64,000 nucleotides of DNA from Rhabdophis nuchalis (Eukaryota > Chordata > Lepidosauria > Squamata > Natricidae), in NCBI GenBank assembly GCA_039707465.1, contig CM077645.1:147494503-147558502 (forward strand). Direction: 5' to 3'. A program made the translations under genes and the position numbers. Positions 1 to 11,408 of the stretch are shown in pieces (within the stretch, counting starts at the first letter, position 1; every line of letters begins with the position of its first letter). The notes under the pieces were generated by a model. That model saw only the letters and a program-made list of their open reading frames with translations, did not search any database and was not told the origin of the DNA.

Positions 1-940
1 CCAGTTTGATATCATTGTATCTTATATTTCTTGTTTGAATGTTCTTATTTTCTTTTTTTCAAAGAAATAATGAAGATCCTTAGAATTTCTTTTCCCAATT
101 GCATGAACTATTTTAAAAATACATTGGACAAAGATTTAGCTCTCTCTACCAGATTACAGTACGGTTCTTCGAACTCTGCATTAACTAATAGAATTTGCTT
201 GCTAGAAAAATAAATCAAAGATGAACAATGATTTAAGACAGAAAGAATATGATTGAACCTGAGCTTCTCTCCCAACAAATCCTTTAGTATAGGAATATAA
301 TTCACAAAAGAAACAGTCAGTGACACTTTATACTTGCAAGTAATAAATGACTCCCACATTCTGGCAAGATAGTATATGTGTGTAGGGCATTTCCACACCA
401 CTGGACTCCCTTTCTTAAATCCATCAAAAGCAGCTTGAAAATTATTTTTAACCATCTTGAAATCCACCAAACTGAAACCCCTGAAAACTAGCAAACAAAA
501 TTCCTAAGCTGCCACAGGTCCTTCGGTAACAAAAATCCTCTCATTCTCACTCCTGCAAAAAGGAGATATACTAAATTGCCTGAACTACTCCACCCCAATA
601 TTCATAGTTTATTTTGTGTGCAGCTGCCTGGTCGTATACCAAAACCCCCAGTGGTTCATATGTGGGAGAGATGAAAAGGCAGCAAGCAGGTTGCTCTGAA
701 AAAAGCTGAAGCCAGAGTCACTGTGATGTGGCTCCTGTAAAATGGGGATACAACCCTCCCCCCCCCCACACACACATTCACACAGTGTAGCATTTGAAAT
801 AATAACAATAAAGAATGGTTTGACCATAGTTTGAAATAGCAAAACCTGGGTCAGACGTAAATGGGCTCCGTTCTCAAACATGGCTGGTGTGGTGTAATCC
901 CAGAGATTCAGATCTCCTTTAGGGGACAAATTACTCAGGC
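1..940. other. No recognised gene; leading stretch
   Basis: I recognise no host gene here. A short C/CA-rich run lies at about 760-785. The only coding-like signal is the weak minus-strand L1-like remnant listed separately at 108-494. Confidence 0.5.
108..494 (-). pseudogene. Possible L1 ORF2 C-terminal remnant
   Basis: A 128-residue open frame on the minus strand contains a VWKCP stretch followed by alternating hydrophobic and lysine-rich segments. This resembles the region after the cysteine motif in vertebrate L1 ORF2, where WWxCP is typical. The first pair of the cysteine/histidine motif is not visible and no RT motif lies nearby. It could be chance. A protein search against L1 ORF2 would settle it. 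Confidence 0.25.
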
Positions 941-944
941 AATA

Positions 945-1560
945 CTATAAAAGCCAACATAGTTCTAGGCTGCATAAACAGAGGGATAGAATCAAGATCA
1001 CATGAAGTGTTAATACCACTGTATAGTGCCTTGCTAAGGCGACACTTGCAATACTGCATCCAGTTTTGGTCGCCATGATGTAGAAAAGATGTGGAGACTC
1101 TAGAAAGAGTGCAGAGAAGAGCAACAAAGATGATTAGGGGACAGGACACTAAAACATATGAAGAACAGTTGCAGGAACTGGGTATGTCTAGTTTAATGAA
1201 AAGAAGGACTAGGGGAGACATGACAGCAATGCTCCGATATCTCAGGGGTTGCCACAAAGAAGAGGGAGTCAAACTATTCTCCAAAGCACCTGAGGGCAAG
1301 AAGCAATGGGTGGAAACTAATCAAGGAGAGAAGCAACTTAGAACTGAGGAGAATTTTCCTAACAGTTAGAACAATTAACCAGTGGAACAGCTTGCCTCCA
1401 GAAGTTGTGAATGCCCCAACCCTGGAAGTCTTTAAGAAGATGTTGGATAGCCATTTGTCTGAAATGGTATAGGGCTTTCTGCCTAGGCAGGGAGTTGGAC
1501 TAGATGGCTTCCAAGGTCCCTTCCAACTCTGCTATTGTATTGTATTGTAGTGTATTGTAT
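945..1560 (+). mobile_element. CR1 LINE, 5'-truncated 3' end
   Basis: This is the last part of CR1 ORF2 plus the 3' UTR, on the plus strand. It decodes to the same VETLERVQRRATKMIRG and LQELGMSSLMKRRTRGDM segments as the intact CR1 at 27.3-32.6 kb, but with frameshifts and stops. It ends in the CR1 terminal segment followed by a (TATTG)n tail near 1535-1558. The insertion is old and inactive. Confidence 0.9.
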
Positions 1561-1613
1561 CTATAAAGGGATTTAGAGCAGCGGTCTCCAACTTTTCCAA
1601 CTTGGTGGACCAG

Positions 1614-1724
<111 letters not shown>

Positions 1725-2260
1725 TCAATTTATATACCGCCCTAATCTCCCTGGTGGGACTCAGGGCGGTGCACAGAAAGATAAAAACCCACAACACATA
1801 CAAAATATAAAATAGCATTAAATAAATTAGATCTGTGCTAAAATAGATTAAAACAATTAAATATTAAAAATTTAAAATTATACTCTTAGTCTATGCCAGG
1901 CCGGCCAGATGGAAGAAATGTGTTTTTAACATCCGACGGAAGAGGCGTAGGTCCGTGATGGTGCGAATATCGGGGGGCAGGTCGTTCCAGAGGGCTGGGC
2001 CTGCCACAGAGAAGGCCCTTCCCCTGGGAGTCGCCAGCCGGCATTGACCGGCAGACGGCACCCTGACGAGGCCCTCTCTGCGGGAGCGGACAGGTCGAAG
2101 GGAGGTATGTGGCAGGAGGCAGTCTCGCAGATAGCCAGGACCTGTGCCATGGAGCGCTTTAAAGATGGTTACTAACACCTTGAAGCGCACCCGGAAGACC
2201 ACAGGCAGCCAGTGCAGCTCGCGCAGGAGAGGCAGCTGTTCTGACCTAGGCTTCCCAAAA
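1725..2260 (-). mobile_element. L2-clade LINE 3' fragment
   Basis: Minus-strand L2-type remnant. A 128-residue open frame (1891-2277) reads LRELHWLPVVFRVRFKVL, then GRAFSVAGPALWNDLPPDIR and LRLFRRMLKTHFF, matching the ORF2 C-terminus of the L2 copy at 53.9-55.3 kb. The 3' UTR carries the subfamily's CGCCCT and AGGGCGG complementary stem. The copy is 5'-truncated. Confidence 0.88.
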
Positions 2261-2279
2261 GAACGATTCCAACTCATCT

Positions 2280-2940
2280 TGATAAAACCCCTTTTACTTA
2301 GTTTAAAGTGACTTCCTCTCCAGCAAAGTCACGTCAAACAGTCTTTCAAGAGATGTCACATCTACAGACCTTTATCGGGCTTGGAGAGCTGCCAGGCTGA
2401 AATCTTCCAAACGCCACTCTGTAGCAGCAATTACTTGACAAGAATTCAGGAACATATCTTTACCATAATGAATTGAACTAATTGTCTCCTGTAAATTCCC
2501 CTCTCCTTTCATTCCTCTTTATTCCCTTATGGGAGCGGCCATTGATCATCCACCTGTGACTTTACTCCCGAGTTGACCCTTGTTCCTTAGCTGTTCCCTT
2601 CTCCTGGCAGCTCTGTGCATGCACACACTGGGAACAGGTTCCAGCTGTTCTTCTGTCCCACTGATGTCTGACTTTGAAGGCAGCTGATAACTGTCAGACG
2701 GCCATGGCCCTATCTCTGCCGCTGACGCAGAGCCCTCATCAGAGTCTTCCCCAGATTCCAGGACTGGCCCATGTTCTTCCCCAACCTCCTCTCTGTCCGA
2801 ATCTGCTGCTAGATCCGCTGGTGGGCCACAACAGCGGCAATGGGATGGTGATGGGGAGAGGGGATAGTTTCGTGTGCGCATCCACCACTTTCACAAATTC
2901 AGCTTTGCATGTACAAGCATGCATGTGATTGCCCAACACT
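2280..2940 (-). other. Unclassified repeat-like segment with acidic ORF
   Basis: A minus-strand open frame (2546-2881, 111 residues) is rich in acidic and serine residues, then has an RRREQLRNK basic stretch. That composition resembles terminal parts of transposon or LTR-retroelement proteins, but I recognise no domain. It lies downstream, in minus-strand sense, of the LTR-like segment at 3288-3556, so it could be interior sequence of the same element. This is a guess; it may equally be an unrelated repeat. Confidence 0.25.
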
Positions 2941-3287
2941 TCCACAGCCCAGTTCTGAATGGAACTTAGAGGACACCAATAGCTATTTATAACGTGATAT
3001 ATATTTGCACAGAGGAAAAATAACGTGACTGCTCACACTCCAGAGGGTAAAGCAGTAGTAACTGGTGATATGAGCTGCTTTATTCAAATAAGAATGTCTT
3101 TCTTCATAAATTCCATTTTTAAAGAGTTCCATTAATACAACATGCTTGTCAAGAAACCTTGATTGAAAGGCACCGGGTAATTTTAGACTTAAACCCTTTG
3201 TAAACAGATTGTTCTGAGATTAGATATTTCTTTAGGCATGGGGTCTAGACCTTGAGTGAATCCATCAATGTAGTTTTTCTTTGTTCT

Positions 3288-3556
3288 GTAGGGAGAACGA
3301 GGCAGGCAGGAACTGAGGCAAGGCAGGTTGAAAGCTAACACAACCTTTATTAGAACAGTTAACAAGGCAAAATGCAATGCAAACCACGAACCGGCAAACA
3401 GCAACATTTGACAGCTGACAGTGCTTTTATATAGGAGCTGTCAGATGCTGAACCAATAGAATGGCTGCATTTCTCCCGCCAGCTGGCTGCTCGCATCTTA
3501 GCCAATCGAGAGCTGGCAATGACTTCCAATGGAGTTGTAGCCCCGAGGACTTAACA
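3288..3556 (-). mobile_element. Probable solo LTR
   Basis: Read on the minus strand this 269-bp segment begins TGTTAAG and ends near CCTAC(A). It has a TATATAAAA box (about 3424-3432) followed about 80 nt later by an AATAAA polyadenylation signal (about 3344-3351), which is the order expected in an LTR (U3-TATA-R-polyA). TTCT flanks both sides as a possible 4-bp target duplication. No gag or pol is attached, which fits a solo LTR of Gypsy or endogenous-retrovirus type; the class cannot be decided here. Confidence 0.6.
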
Positions 3557-3571
3557 TTCTTAATATGATTT

Positions 3572-3640
3572 TATGTATGTATGTATGTATGTATGTATGT
3601 ATGTATGTATGTATGTATGTATGTATGTATTTATTTATTT
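3572..3640. repeat. (ATGT)n then (TTTA)n microsatellite
   Basis: About 15 ATGT units pass into TTTA units at the 3' end of the following minus-strand L2 remnant. Confidence 0.95.
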
Positions 3641-4110
3641 ACTTTTTAAATTGATATATCTACCTACTTGTTTGCAACAACTCTAGGCGGCTTACAGGCA
3701 ATAAAACACAGTATAGAAAAAATGGAAAATAAAAAATACCTCGCCCCATCGGCGACAACACACAGTCAAATAAGCCATTTGATGGGCTCCTATTCTGGCT
3801 TCCCTTGACCTACTGGCAAAACCAAGTCTTCAGGGCCTTATGAAAGACTGTGAAAGTGGGGGCCAGACTAATTTCTGAATGGGTGATATTCCACAGAGAG
3901 GAAGCTACCATGGAGAAGGCTCTTCTTCTGGGTCCCATCACACTTCCTTAGGGGACGTGTCCCACAATATTCCTTGCTTCCCCATTCTAGAGGGTCAGGT
4001 GGACATGAGTGACAAGAGACAGTCCCTCAGATAACCTGATCCCAGGCCTTGAAGCGCTTTAAAGGTGACAACCAGCACCTTGAATTGCATTCAGAAGCAA
4101 ATATGTTGAA
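3641..4110 (-). mobile_element. Divergent L2-clade 3' remnant
   Basis: Minus-strand remnant that keeps recognisable L2 landmarks: a TCTAGGCGGCTTACAGGCAA 3'-stem segment, an AGAGGAAGCTACCATGGAGA block matching the FSVAGPALWN region, and a TTGAAGCGCTTTAAAGGTGA block matching the FKAL region. It is more diverged than the other L2 copies, so it is an older subfamily. No open frame is preserved. Confidence 0.7.
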
Positions 4111-4988
4111 TTTGTCCGTGGGTGCCATTATGTTATTGTTGCTGTTGTTACTTGCTTTTGCTTTTTAGTTTTAATGCTGTGTTTGCCACTCAGAGTTACA
4201 ATGGCAAGATGTGTGGCTGTGCAAATTAATGAAATAAATTACTTTATGAAACAAGGTTGGCATTTGAAACGGGGGCACATTTTATAAAAAATACAATTAG
4301 TTTTACTATTTATGTAGATACGTTTTTGCTGTCCATTTAAAACAGCAGGAAGTTCTGTAAGAGGCAGTATTGCATCTGTAAATTATATGCAACCAACTTC
4401 ATCTTGGTAACTCTTTAGCTTCATTTATGATGGGAGCAGCTGGTGTGTGAGATACATTTTATATTTTCAAGAGTAAAGGGTAGCCCTTCAGGGTAGTCCA
4501 GACCAGTGACCCAAAACCAAAAATACTAATACTATTTTTATTTTAAGGTTACAGTCACAGAATATGACCAGTCTGAAAGCAAAACCTCCCTCCCCTTGCT
4601 TTTTCATTCCAGAGATCTAGGAGGGTCAATTCTGACACATTTTCTCCATCCCATTTCTGCTCTGGACTCAGATTTCTCTCACCAGATTATTACTTAGGTG
4701 CCTGCTTTTCTTCCTGTCTCTCAAGGTTACACAACCAATTACACAGCCGGAAGCTAAGGGAAAATGGGAGTTCCAGATCACTTTAGTGGAGATGCATGTT
4801 GTTGTTGTTTTCATATTTTTCTGCATGTAGTAAACTTGTCTACTCCGTTTTCTTAATGGACACGATAATTTATTGTTTGCGATAGAATTTTAGTAGGAAA
4901 CCTTGGTAGAATATGATTCAGGGCTTCAAAATATGGCTATGGAGAGCAGAATGCAGATTGGAGGTTACCAATGCTCATTGGGGTTTTT
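4111..4988. other. No gene recognised
   Basis: AT-rich sequence with no usable ORF and no repeat that I recognise. Confidence 0.4.
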
Positions 4989-5242
4989 CAGAGGTAGTAT
5001 TCAGCAGGTTCTGACCAGTTCTGGAGAACTGGTATTGGAAATTTTGAGTAGTTCAGAGACCTGGTTAATACCACCTCTGACTGGCCCTGCCTCCATCTAG
5101 TCTCTGCCTCCTGAATCCCAGCTGATTGGTAGGGAATGGAGATTTTACAGTATCCTTCCCCTGCCATGCCCACCAAGTCATGCCATGCCCACCCAGTCAA
5201 GCCCACAGAACCAGTAGTAAAAATATTTGAATCCCACCACTG
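4989..5242. mobile_element. hAT-type MITE (GGTGGxATTC group)
   Basis: It starts CAGAGGTAGTATTCAGCAGG and ends AATCCCACCACTG, so the ends are inverted-repeat related, and the body is shared with 47857-48132 and 50718-50954. No coding capacity. The flanks are T-rich, so the target duplication is not clear here. Confidence 0.75.
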
Positions 5243-5593
5243 TTTTTTAAAAAAATTATAAGGTATTTATTTATTTTATACTAGCTGATAACCCGGTGCT
5301 GGCTGGATATTTATTTATCCCAACCCTCATTCCATAAACGCCGCCACAATTTCTGATGTTGAATTTTTGCCTTTACCAGAGGAAGCCCCCTTGTGGAGTA
5401 CTGTGAAGCCATTACCATGGCAACTCTACAGCGCTGTACAGTACAGTACAGTAGAAGCCATTTTAAGGCACAACTGGCTGTATCTTAACAGAACACACAC
5501 AGTATTTGTTTCCAGAGGGCAAGTAAAGTTTGGTTGAAATTGCTCAAGGCGTTCCAGAGTTATTCTGGAACACTCATACACACACACAGAGCC

Positions 5594-5594
<1 letters not shown>

Positions 5595-5687
<93 letters not shown>

Positions 5688-5779
5688 ATAGATATAGAAG
5701 ATGAGAGAGAGAGATGAGAGAGATGATAGTATGAGATAGTGTAAAAGAAAAGAAAGAAAGACGTTCTGCAGTTGCAAAT

Positions 5780-5854
<75 letters not shown>
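5595..5854. repeat. (TAGA)n microsatellite, two blocks
   Basis: Two long TAGA/GATA arrays (about 5595-5690 and 5779-5854) are separated by about 90 bp of GA-rich sequence. Tyr/Leu/Ser repeat peptides predicted across it are artefacts of the repeat. Confidence 0.97.
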
Positions 5855-6739
5855 TATAATTGTATTATGCCAGTTTATTCTGACAGCATAGCGTTCAGTG
5901 AAATTATCAAATAACATACAGATGGAAGATGAAATATAGAAGTTGAGTCAAAGCCCTGCTTCATTTCCCCAGCTGCTTCTTTATTACAGCCATTTGCTCT
6001 GTTGCCAGATTGACAAATTTATTGGTTCTTTAAGCTGCTTCTGATGCATTACTTTATAATCCATTGTCTTAATGGATGTAGTAGTTTCATCATTTTCCAC
6101 TCTTTCTTGAGCAAAGTGACATTTTCAAAAAGGAAAGATTTCATTTACTCTTTCCCAGCCTTCTGAGACCTTGCTAGTCCTCCATGTGTCTTCTACATGA
6201 TAAATATCTGTGGCTCTGAGGCTTCCTCTTTGAGTTCCTTCAGCACCCTGGGGAGTCATTCTTCAGTTCCTGCTCAGTGAAGTTCAACCAAATGTACTGA
6301 ACCAAATGTTTTCTTCTGTGCTCTTTTGTTATTCTCACCTCCGTGCAGATCTTACTGATCTCATCACACTTTGGATTTTGAAGAGAAAGAAGAAAGATAA
6401 ACAGTCAACGAAGCATACTGTTTGTCTTGTTTGCTCTTTTATTAATTCTTTTTCTCCAGCAGAAATATCATTATTTGGTATTCTTTTTACTTTTCCTATA
6501 GTGTTTGTGATAATTTCCCTGGCTCTTCCCTCCCCCACTGCCTAAATCTACCAGAAGAAACAAACTTCTTTAATAGTCTCTTCTATCTTTTTGCCCATCT
6601 TTTTTCTTGCCATTCTGGGTTTATTTACAAACATCATCCAGTATAGTGATGGGTGAGTTTCTATCTGTGCAAAGTAATTCAGAATGCTGATTTTTGTTGT
6701 TGTTATTGCTATGTATTTTACATTTTACATTTTTTATGC
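5855..6739. other. No gene recognised
   Basis: No convincing ORF or repeat; T-rich in the second half. Confidence 0.4.
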
Positions 6740-6960
6740 TCTGTTTCTTTGAAAATAAGACCTCCCTGGATATTACGCCCAATTAGGATTTTGAGTGCAT
6801 GCACTAAAATTAAGCCCTCCCCTGAAAATAAGCCCTCCCTGAAAATACTGTTAACACAGCAGCAGCCATGAGGTGACCCTGCTCACCACCTCCTGCCAAG
6901 TGCTTATTTTTGAGGTGGTCAAAAGAAAATAAGACCCTGTCTTATTTATGGGGAAACACA
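6740..6960. mobile_element. DNA-transposon MITE (ATAAGAC group)
   Basis: Left end CTCTGTTTCTTTGAAAATAA and right end AAGACCCTGTCTTATTTATG followed by GGGAAACACAG are inverted-repeat related. The internal AGCAGCAGCCATGA block is shared with copies at 14.4-14.8 kb and 36.8-37.0 kb. TA dinucleotides flank the ends, as in Tc1/mariner-like elements, but I cannot assign the superfamily firmly. Confidence 0.65.
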
Positions 6961-7118
6961 GTATTTATATTTCTGTATTTTAAATTCTGTCTTTGAGTTG
7001 TATTGGTGTGAAATTGTAAATAAATGGTGTACTGAAAATAATGGGTGAGATTTCTCCTTTAGCTTAGTTCAGCAGGTTCTCAAGCAAAACAATTTCTTCA
7101 CAAAGGAAGTGGAAAGTA

Positions 7119-7540
7119 CAGGTAGTCCTTGATTTACAACCAGTTGCTAAATAACCATTGGAAGTTAGGACAGATTTCAAAATAACTATTTATGACCCAG
7201 CTCAACGTTAGAACTACTGTATCCTCCAGTCATATATTTGCATTTCAGGTGCTTGGCAACTGACCTGCATTTATGACTGCTTGCAACATCCTACAGTCAC
7301 ATGATTGTGTTTTGTAATTTTTTTTTGCCAGTTTCTGACATTTTTTTGTTGGCAAAAAAACATCCATTTGAAAGAATGAATTCACTTAATGACCACATGA
7401 TTTGTTTTACGGCTATAGTGACTTGCTTTACAACCAATGTAAAATGCTTATAAGTCTGAATCAATTTTATATTCGTGAGAGTTTATAACTAGAATTGTGG
7501 GCTCCATTTTTGTCCTAAGTTGTAAATTGAGGATTACCTG
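7119..7540. mobile_element. Mariner-type MITE, complete copy
   Basis: It runs from CAGGTAGTCCTTGATTTAC to the inverted-repeat end GAGGATTACCTG and has TA on both sides (7117-7118 and 7541-7542), as expected for Tc1/mariner target duplication. The body has the family's TGACTGCTTGCAACATCC and GACCACATGA-type segments. The right TA is shared with a second copy that begins at 7543. Confidence 0.8.
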
Positions 7541-7901
7541 TACAGGTAGTCCTTGACGTATTACCACAGTTGAGCCCAAAATTTATCTTGCTAAGTGAGA
7601 CATTTGTTAAGGGAGTTTTGCCCCATTTTACAACTTTTCTTGCCACTGTTGTTAGGTGAATCCACTGCAGTTATTTTTTTATTATTATTTATTTTTATTT
7701 TATTGGACTTATAGGCCACCCTTCTCCCAAAGGACTCAGGGTGGTGTACAACATAAAAATACATAATACAGAAGTTAAAAAAAGATTAAATAGAGAATCC
7801 AATAACAATAAATTAACAATGTACAGTTAAATTTAAAATACATTAAAATTAATAATTTATTTTATTCAGGCCAGGCCGGCTTGCTGGAAAAGCCACCTTT
7901 T

Positions 7902-8838
7902 TGGTATTTACCACCATCCCGAATAGCACATATGTTTCCAAATACTTCCGACAGATGTTGGAAATGCAAAACGGCCAGGGGTACGTTCTTCCACCAATGG
8001 TGGACTTGTCCAAAAATTAACCAACTCTGGAAGAAAATACAAATCTGGCTGCTGGAAATAGTAGGCATCAATTTCCCTCTTAAGCCTGAATCTTATTTAC
8101 TCGGCATCAAATCAAACCAAACTCAGAACCAAGACTGGTACCTTTTTATACACATTACAACAGCAACAAGGATGGCCATTGTGCAACAATGGAAAGATAG
8201 TAATGTACCAACAGATCACCTAGTCATATCTAAAATTTTCAACTGTGCTGAATCCGATAGGTTAACATATACCTTAAAACAGGGGTCTCCAACCTTTGCA
8301 ACTTTAAGTCTGAAGGACTTCAACTCCCAGAATTCACCAGCCAGCTTTGCTGGCTGGAGAATTCTAGGAGTTGAAGTCCTTCAGACTTAAAGTTGCAAAG
8401 GTTGGAGACCCCTGCCTTAAAAGACAAAACAGAGTCAATTTATGCTCAAACATGGGAAAAATGGTACATATGGTACGACAAGAGAACAAAAGGATACCAA
8501 AGTAAACAACCAAATAATATAAACGTGAAATAAATACAAGGAACAAGTGAGACGATAATGAATTTAAGATAATTATAGAGATGTATATGCAGATAGTTAA
8601 GTTAAAATGTATATAATAATGAATAGAACAGACTGGGATAGACAAAAACTTTTGAATTAGGGGAATAGCTATATCCCTGGTATGTCTACCTTTTCCTTCT
8701 CTTTTTTCTATCTTCCCCCTCTTCTCTCCCCCTACCTTTCTTTCCGCCTTAATAATGTATGTCGATTTTCCTTTATATTTGTTAAATGTTATTTTTTATA
8801 TTTATATTAATAAAGATTATTTAAAAAGAAAAGAAAAA
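7902..8838 (+). mobile_element. L1 LINE 3' end with 15-bp TSD
   Basis: 5'-truncated L1 on the plus strand. The open frame from 7881 gives CWKC, then HQWWTCPKINQLWKKIQIW, then LLGIKSNQ: the zinc-knuckle-like C-terminus of L1 ORF2 (C-x2-C ... H-x4-C). The 3' UTR ends in an impure A-rich tail (TTTAAAAAGAAAAGAAAAAG). Perfect 15-bp target duplications flank it, the hallmark of target-primed reverse transcription. The ORF is disrupted by the hAT MITE at 8280. Confidence 0.9.
8280..8414. mobile_element. Palindromic hAT MITE, TSD CCTTAAAA
   Basis: This 135-bp element is nearly one perfect inverted repeat (ends CAGGGGTCTCCAACC / GGTTGGAGACCCCTG). It is flanked by the perfect 8-bp duplication CCTTAAAA (8272-8279, 8415-8422). 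Same family as 19902, 43864, 58597 and 59200. It has no coding capacity. Confidence 0.93.
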
Positions 8839-9670
8839 GAAAAGCCACCTTTTAGGGCGCGCCGGAAGGACGGGAGGTCGGGAATTTTGCAAAGCTCTGG
8901 GGGCAGCTCATTCCAGAAGGAAAGTGCTCCCAAAGAGAAGGCTCTCCCCCGGGGCTTGCCAGCCGACACTGTCTGGCCGACAGCACCCTGAGGAGGCCAA
9001 TTCTGTGGGATTGTACTGGGCGGTGGGAGGCTACCAGTGGCAGTACGTGGTCTCCCAAGAACCCTGAGCCTAAGCCATGGAGCGCTTTAAAGGTCAAAAT
9101 TAATACCTTGAATCGCACCCGGAAAACAACCGGCAACCAGTGCAGGCCGCCTAAAAGGGGTGTAACATGGGAGCACCTAGGTACTCCATGATAACCCACG
9201 CGGCCACATTCTGGACCAGCTCTGGGTGCTCTTCAAGGGCAGCCCCATGTAGAGTTGTTAAATTAGTAACACCGGTTGTTAAGTGAATCTAGATTTCCCA
9301 TTGACTTTGGGTGTCCAAAGGTCGCAAACGAGGATCATATAAGCCCGGGACACTGCAACCATCATAAATATGAACTAGTTGCAAAGCATCTGATGGTAAA
9401 TCACATGATCATGGGGATGCTGCAGTGGTCATAACTGTGGAAAATGATCATAAGTCACTTTTTCCAGTTCCATTGTAACTTGGAACAATCAGTAAATGAA
9501 CTGTTGTAAGTCAGGGACTGTAAACTGTATAATGTTCCAGAAGAATCTTAGCTTCCAAATAACCCTAATTTCTCATAGTCTGGCCTAGAGCAACGACAAT
9601 TTGATTACCTTTTTCAATGCATATAATTAAAGCATGAGATTCAGTGCCACAAAATATAATGGATCCTAGC

Positions 9671-9956
9671 CAGTGGTTTGATTCAACCGGTCTAACAACT
9701 GGTTCACAGAGTGCACGCACAGTGGGTTAGAACAAAGCTTCTACTACAGCTGAGGCATGGCAAAACAGCTGAGGCACAGCTATCAACTCTGCAACGCCTA
9801 TCAGCTGGGCTGAAAAACAAGGAAATATAGGTGAGTTTAGCCCAGGGGCAGGTGGGCGGGCCCTCCTAAGGTCAGAGCGAACCGGTTCACTCGTAGCTGA
9901 TCTTCAGAGCTACCGGTTTGCCTGAACCGGGCTGAACCGGTAGCATCCCACCCCTG
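9671..9956. mobile_element. hAT-type MITE, diverged
   Basis: CAGTGGTTTGATTCAACCGG at the left end and GGTAGCATCCCACCCCTG at the right end mark a diverged member of the GGTGGxATTC group. The flanks ATCCTAGC / ACTCTAGT match at five of eight positions, consistent with an old insertion. Confidence 0.6.
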
Positions 9957-10012
9957 ACTCTAGTTCAGAAGGTTTTGAAAGAAGTGAAGGCAAACTTTGA
10001 GCACCAAATCAC

Positions 10013-10112
10013 CAACAGATAGCTATATATTTTCAGAGGCAGCGAAGTTTGGACTATCAGAGCAACAGATAACTATATATTTTCAGAGGCAGCAAAGTTT
10101 GGAGAACATGAC
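10013..10112. repeat. 50-bp tandem duplication
   Basis: A segment beginning CAACAGATAGCTATATATTT is repeated once with a 50-bp period and two or three differences. Confidence 0.8.
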
Positions 10113-11408
10113 TGAGGACGGACTAGAAGATGGATATCCCTGCTCCTAATCCATGTACTTTAACTACTACATCATGCTGTCCTTTATGGAGATTGTTATT
10201 AAAGGGCGATAGGCAATTGAATTATTACTCCCCACAGCCACTTGACTCTCATCTGTGCAATGCTGACAAAAAATGGGGGATGAATTATTTGTGTATCCAT
10301 TGGCCATTTTATTCATTTTCTTAGCCATCCAGAAGACTGGATTTCAAATCACTCGGCTACTAAGGTTCATAAAATTAGAGATACTACCAAATACCTTTTT
10401 CCCCCCTCAGAATACCGTGGATTTGGTTTACAAAAGGAAATCCAGTCTTTCAGTTGGAGACTAAACAAAATGTTATTGCAGAAAGAAGCAATAGAGATGA
10501 ACTGTAAAAAGAAATTAAAATAATATTTCGAGGATAATTTAGATAACAATACAGATTTAAGAATGGTGTGGGATGCAAATAGAGCTTTTATCAGAGGATG
10601 TTTCATGCAGTTCTTTTTGAACTGAAAAAGAAGAGAAAACGTGAGAAGAATTAAAGTACATTCCTGAAATAAGTTTTTCTCTACAAATTAAACTTTTACA
10701 ACAGTTATCTTTGTTAATAGTGAAAGAAATGGAAATACAAATAAACTAGGTAAGGCAAAAAGGAAACCCTTTGAGTTTGCAAATAAACCAGGGAAATGGT
10801 TGACTATGAAAAAATATGAAAAGAAAAAGAAAATAAAATGGTATTGAAACTACAAAGCAAGATAGTGTATTAATAGATAACGTGGCTAGCCAAAAAGCAT
10901 TTTATCAATATTATTCTAACTTGCATAAAGGAGAAGATATTTCTCTGGAAAAAATAGATGAATACTTAAATAAGCAACATTTATTCAGGCTTAGAGCAGA
11001 AAAGAAACAGATTATCAATGGACCTATAAAATAAGGGAAATCTGTGAAGCTATAAAAAAGATTAAACTAGGAAGGTTCCTGGACCAGATTACCAGATTCT
11101 TCTTATAAATGTTTTGAGAATGAACTGTTACAACCTCTATAAAATACAATGAATTCTATTTTACAGGGTGGAAGGATGCTAGAAAGGTGGAAAGAGGCCA
11201 ATATAGCATTAAAGAGGGACAAGATTTGACATTAACAATAAGCTATAGACTGATGTCATTATTGAATAATGACTACAAGTAGTTTACAATGATTTTGTCT
11301 GATTAGACTGAAGTCAGTTTTGCAAGAATTTATTCATGAGGGTCAAGGTGTGTTTTTAATATAAAAGACAGTTAAAGGGCAACATTAGAAATGTGTTGGA
11401 TATTTTGG

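Larger units (their letters stand above)
7673..9241 (-). mobile_element. L2-clade LINE 3' end, split by L1
   Basis: Minus-strand L2 in two pieces. The first (7673-7901) holds the A-rich tail and 3' UTR. The second (8839-9241) encodes the ORF2 C-terminus (LHWLPVVFRVRFKVLILTFK, FSARQCRL-like and PSLWE segments). The break is an L1 insertion with a 15-bp duplication of GAAAAGCCACCTTTT (7887-7901 and 8839-8853). Confidence 0.88.
7543..9527. mobile_element. Mariner-type MITE split by L2 insertion
   Basis: A second copy of the same MITE starts at 7543 directly after a shared TA. It runs to about 7672, is interrupted by L2 sequence to about 9241, then resumes at GTTGTTAAATTAGTAACACC and ends at about 9527 before TA. 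The two halves rejoin to the family order seen in the uninterrupted copy at 50112-50496. Confidence 0.8.

Noticed and set aside
5426..5917. 163-residue Tyr/Leu/Ser/Ile repeat protein
   Set aside because: Translation of the TAGA microsatellite arrays.
8280..8414. Large hairpins as transcription terminators or a structured RNA gene
   Set aside because: Eight-bp target duplications and other family copies show that they are hAT MITEs.
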